From assembly GCA_964408235.1 (NCBI GenBank), contig CAYOYN010000016.1, positions 1 to 7,717 on the forward strand: a stretch of 7,717 nucleotides of DNA, given 5' to 3'. This DNA is from SICU01 sp964408235 (GTDB lineage: Archaea; Nanobdellota; Nanobdellia; Pacearchaeales; GW2011-AR1). The notes beneath the pieces are model-generated. The model saw nothing but the letters and a program-made list of their open reading frames with translations, was not told the DNA's origin and made no database searches. A program made the translations under genes and the position numbers. This document shows positions 5,780-7,717 of this stretch, piece after piece (the first letter of the stretch is position 1; each line of letters opens with the position of its first letter).

Positions 5780-5801
5780 TTTAATTTTTTTTAATTTTAT
5801 T
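5780..5801 (+). terminator. T-rich archaeal terminator after DUF1801
   Basis: Directly after the DUF1801 stop the plus strand holds a run of eight T (5785-5792) followed by TTTT (5795-5798 region), typical of intrinsic archaeal termination, which needs no hairpin. The same bases encode the Lys-rich C-terminus and stop codon of the convergent propeller gene. Confidence 0.5.
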
Positions 5802-7676
5802 ATAATATATTAATCCAGCTATTGTTCCAACAATAAGAATAGCAATTATCCAAAATTCAAAAGTGGTTCGGCCATCCTCTGAATTAGGTTTTGGAGGAGA
5901 AAGAACAACCTCTTCCAATGATTCAATAAAGAAACTTGCTTTTCCTCCAACTATACCTCTATAAATTATTCTCAAGTCGTTCAATAAGTTAGCATCAGTA
6001 TCAAATTCGTAAGAAACATCCTTAGTTAATGTAGCAAATATGGGATCTGATTCAATAGTGATATTAGCAATTGTATCATTAAATGAATTAAGTGTGACAG
6101 TATGGTTTCGAATTAAATGCTGGCCTCCTACATTAAGGCTTACGGTATTACTTGCAGAGTTTTGTGCTCCATTAACTCCTTGTGAAATTTTATTTCCGCC
6201 TTCTTCCTCCGAAGGATCTTCAGAACTGGATTCTTCTGGAGCAGTATAATCAATGGTAAAATTAACTTCCTCGGCAGTGTTAGAGTTTCCATTTAAATCG
6301 TTACAATATGCAATAAAACTGTAATTTCCATTTGAAAAAGAAACTGACTTAGTGAACTCCATATTTGAAGAATCTGCGTCCAAAGATGTTAAACTTCCTG
6401 AATTAATCTCATAATTACAAGTTCCTGGTTCATTTAAGGAGACATTAATCAAAATAGTTGATGAAGATGTATAATTTGTATTTGTAGGGGAATTTACAGT
6501 TATCTCTGGTGGCACGAATTCCACAAAACTAATGTTACTTGCATTTATTTGATAAGCTGTTCCTCCAAGATTTCCAAAATAAAGGTATCCTTGGGCCCAT
6601 GCAACAGTGCCCCTAATACTTGTTGTTCCAGCCCTAAATCTTCCAATTAATTGAGAAACATTACTTGCATTCAATTGATGCATATAACCATCTCCTGAAC
6701 CAAAGTAAACATAGTCTCCAACTACAACAGGAGAACTTTCTATAAATTCAGTTGAATCATAAAATGCAATCATCTGGGAAACATTACTCGCATTCAATTG
6801 GTAGAAATTTGTCTGTCCGTCTCCAAAATACAAATAACCGTTTGAAATTGCAGCACTAGATTTTTCAATACCTCCTGAAGCTGTGAAATTAGCGATCTGT
6901 CTAGAAATATTGCTCGCATTTAATTGATAGAAGACCCCATCATCTGATCCTATATACACGCTACCATTCCACACAGTTGCAGAAGATGCTATTGGGCCTC
7001 CAGTGGTTAAATTAGCTATTCTTTGAGAAACATTACTTGCATTCAATTGGTAAAACCTTCCAGAGTAATCTCCAAAATACAAATAACCGTTAGCTATGGC
7101 TGGAGATACCCCCGATACTTCTCCGACAGTAATGTTAGCAATTTGATGAGTTATATTTGTAGCATTTAACTGATGGAAAAGACCAACTCCATTTCCGACA
7201 TAAACATAACCATTAGCAACTGTAGGGGTAGAGTCAAGGGCAGCACTACTTACAAAAGTATTGAGTAATTGACTTATATTACTTTGATTCAATTGGTACA
7301 CTCTAGCGTTTCCATTACTAAAATAAACATTACCGTTTACTGCAGTAGGCCCACCATATATTGTAAATGGAGAATTATAGGTCTTGATAACTTGAGAAAT
7401 ATTACTTGCATTAAACTGATATAAATCTGTATCTTCATTAGTTGCAAATACGGAGCCGTTCACAATAATAAAGCCCTTATAGAATCTGCCTCCAGCAGTA
7501 TATGTTGTACCATAAAGATTAGGAATTGTAGCAAATGGCACACCATCCCAGTTAGTGTGATTGAGCCACCTTCCTTCCATCCTCCATTCATTTAGAGAGC
7601 CTTCTGAATTTGCTGCAATCACAAAAAAAGATAAAATAGCAATTAAACTTAAAATTGCTATTAATCCTCTTTTCAT
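5781..7676 (-). CDS. Cell-surface PQQ-like eight-repeat beta-propeller protein with paired sequons, Ig-like domain and C-terminal anchor
   Basis: A 631-residue secreted, anchored protein. Residues 1-22 are a signal peptide. NEWRMEGRWLNHTNWDG (29-45) resembles the WPMFGHDPQHTG entry of PQQ-type propellers. Eight repeats follow, with the motif [YH]-Q-[LFI]-N-x-[ST]-N-[IV]-[ST] starting at residues 86, 127, 168, 209, 250, 292, 333 and 375: a period of 41-42, preceded in each by a NGxVYFG-type strand. The motif sits where PQQ repeats have ALDAxTGxxxW, but the docking Trp is missing. Residues about 388-480 form an Ig-like domain with C420/C458. An acidic/Ser linker (481-495) leads to a beta-rich domain (about 510-590, with NDLRIIYRGIVGGKASFFIE) of a type I associate with DPANN surface proteins. 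A helix at about 605-625 ends in KIKKN. About 29 sequons are present. Probably a glycoprotein for adhesion or ligand binding; no enzyme residues are recognised. The start has a TATA-like box about 27 nt upstream. Confidence 0.9.
   Translation of the reverse strand: MKRGLIAILSLIAILSFFVIAANSEGSLNEWRMEGRWLNHTNWDGVPFATIPNLYGTTYTAGGRFYKGFIIVNGSVFATNEDTDLYQFNASNISQVIKTYNSPFTIYGGPTAVNGNVYFSNGNARVYQLNQSNISQLLNTFVSSAALDSTPTVANGYVYVGNGVGLFHQLNATNITHQIANITVGEVSGVSPAIANGYLYFGDYSGRFYQLNASNVSQRIANLTTGGPIASSATVWNGSVYIGSDDGVFYQLNASNISRQIANFTASGGIEKSSAAISNGYLYFGDGQTNFYQLNASNVSQMIAFYDSTEFIESSPVVVGDYVYFGSGDGYMHQLNASNVSQLIGRFRAGTTSIRGTVAWAQGYLYFGNLGGTAYQINASNISFVEFVPPEITVNSPTNTNYTSSSTILINVSLNEPGTCNYEINSGSLTSLDADSSNMEFTKSVSFSNGNYSFIAYCNDLNGNSNTAEEVNFTIDYTAPEESSSEDPSEEEGGNKISQGVNGAQNSASNTVSLNVGGQHLIRNHTVTLNSFNDTIANITIESDPIFATLTKDVSYEFDTDANLLNDLRIIYRGIVGGKASFFIESLEEVVLSPPKPNSEDGRTTFEFWIIAILIVGTIAGLIYYNKIKKN
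6528..7421 (-). repeat. Eight coding repeats (123-126 bp period) in the propeller gene
   Basis: The 27-bp cores encoding the paired-sequon motif lie at 7395-7421, 7272-7298, 7149-7175, 7026-7052, 6903-6929, 6777-6803, 6654-6680 and 6528-6554. Several cores are nearly identical at DNA level (plus strand: acattacttgcattcaattg at about 7030 and 6658, with one-base variants near 6781 and 6904), including third positions, while the rest of each repeat has diverged. This fits expansion by internal duplication with the core either constrained or exchanged by gene conversion. Confidence 0.9.
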
Positions 7677-7697
7677 AAATTAGTTTACGATATTGTA

Positions 7698-7708
7698 TTT
7701 TTATATTT
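7698..7708 (-). promoter_or_regulatory. TATA-like box for the 631-residue propeller protein gene
   Basis: AAATATAAAAA on the minus strand, centred about 27 nt upstream of the ATG at 7676. Same leaderless geometry as the other genes. Confidence 0.6.
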
Positions 7709-7717
7709 ATTCAAACT

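Noticed and set aside
5823..5862. PGF-CTERM/archaeosortase sorting signal at the end of the propeller protein
   Set aside because: The C-terminus is an ordinary membrane helix followed by KIKKN, with no PGF or similar tripeptide before it; the same holds for the 687-residue protein.
6528..7421. CRISPR-like or tandem-repeat array
   Set aside because: The regularly spaced 20-27 bp repeats are in frame and encode propeller blades; spacing is 123-126 bp and the spacers are themselves related to each other.

Overview
The window looks like a piece of a small, AT-rich archaeal genome. The most likely source is a DPANN-type lineage (Woesearchaeota/Pacearchaeota/Nanoarchaeota-like); this is inferred from gene content and promoter style, not from a marker gene. 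Support: seven genes here have a TATA-like box centred about 25-27 nt upstream of the start codon with no Shine-Dalgarno, the signature of leaderless archaeal transcripts. Genes are tightly packed, and the two large secreted proteins are crowded with N-glycosylation sequons (about 29 and 36).

Layout: (1) 1-438 (+), a two-helix membrane protein with a Gln/Pro/Val and Lys-rich tail, converging on (2) 445-825 (-), a CxxC-x17-CxxC zinc-ribbon protein with an Arg/Gly-rich N-terminus and an acidic tail. (3) 885-1046 (-), a 53-residue ribbon-helix-helix-like protein. (4) 1085-1558 and 1506-2000 (-), two overlapping paralogous genes, each with two PRC-barrel domains. (5) 2032-2640 (-), a DedA/VTT-type membrane protein. 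(6) 2703-4766 (-), a large surface protein: signal peptide, beta-propeller-like repeats, two Ig-like modules, a thrombospondin-1-like Cys/Trp module, C-terminal anchor. (7) 4829-5179 (-), a DUF4870/Tic20-like three-helix membrane protein. (8) A divergent promoter region, then 5273-5335 (+), an extremely basic 20-residue peptide gene, followed by 5346-5768 (+), a DUF1801 protein. (9) 5781-7676 (-), a second large surface protein: an eight-repeat PQQ-like beta-propeller in which every repeat carries two back-to-back sequons, an Ig-like domain and a C-terminal anchor.

Functionally the window is dominated by the cell envelope (two heavily glycosylatable surface proteins, three small membrane proteins) plus small nucleic-acid-type proteins (zinc ribbon with RG tail, RHH, basic peptide). 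Almost every gene appears to have its own promoter, so only the PRC pair and the basic-peptide/DUF1801 pair look co-transcribed. I see no tRNA, rRNA, CRISPR array, transposase or toxin-antitoxin/defence cassette. The most unusual items are the 20-residue peptide gene with a correctly spaced leaderless promoter, and the doubled sequon in all eight blades of the 631-residue propeller protein.
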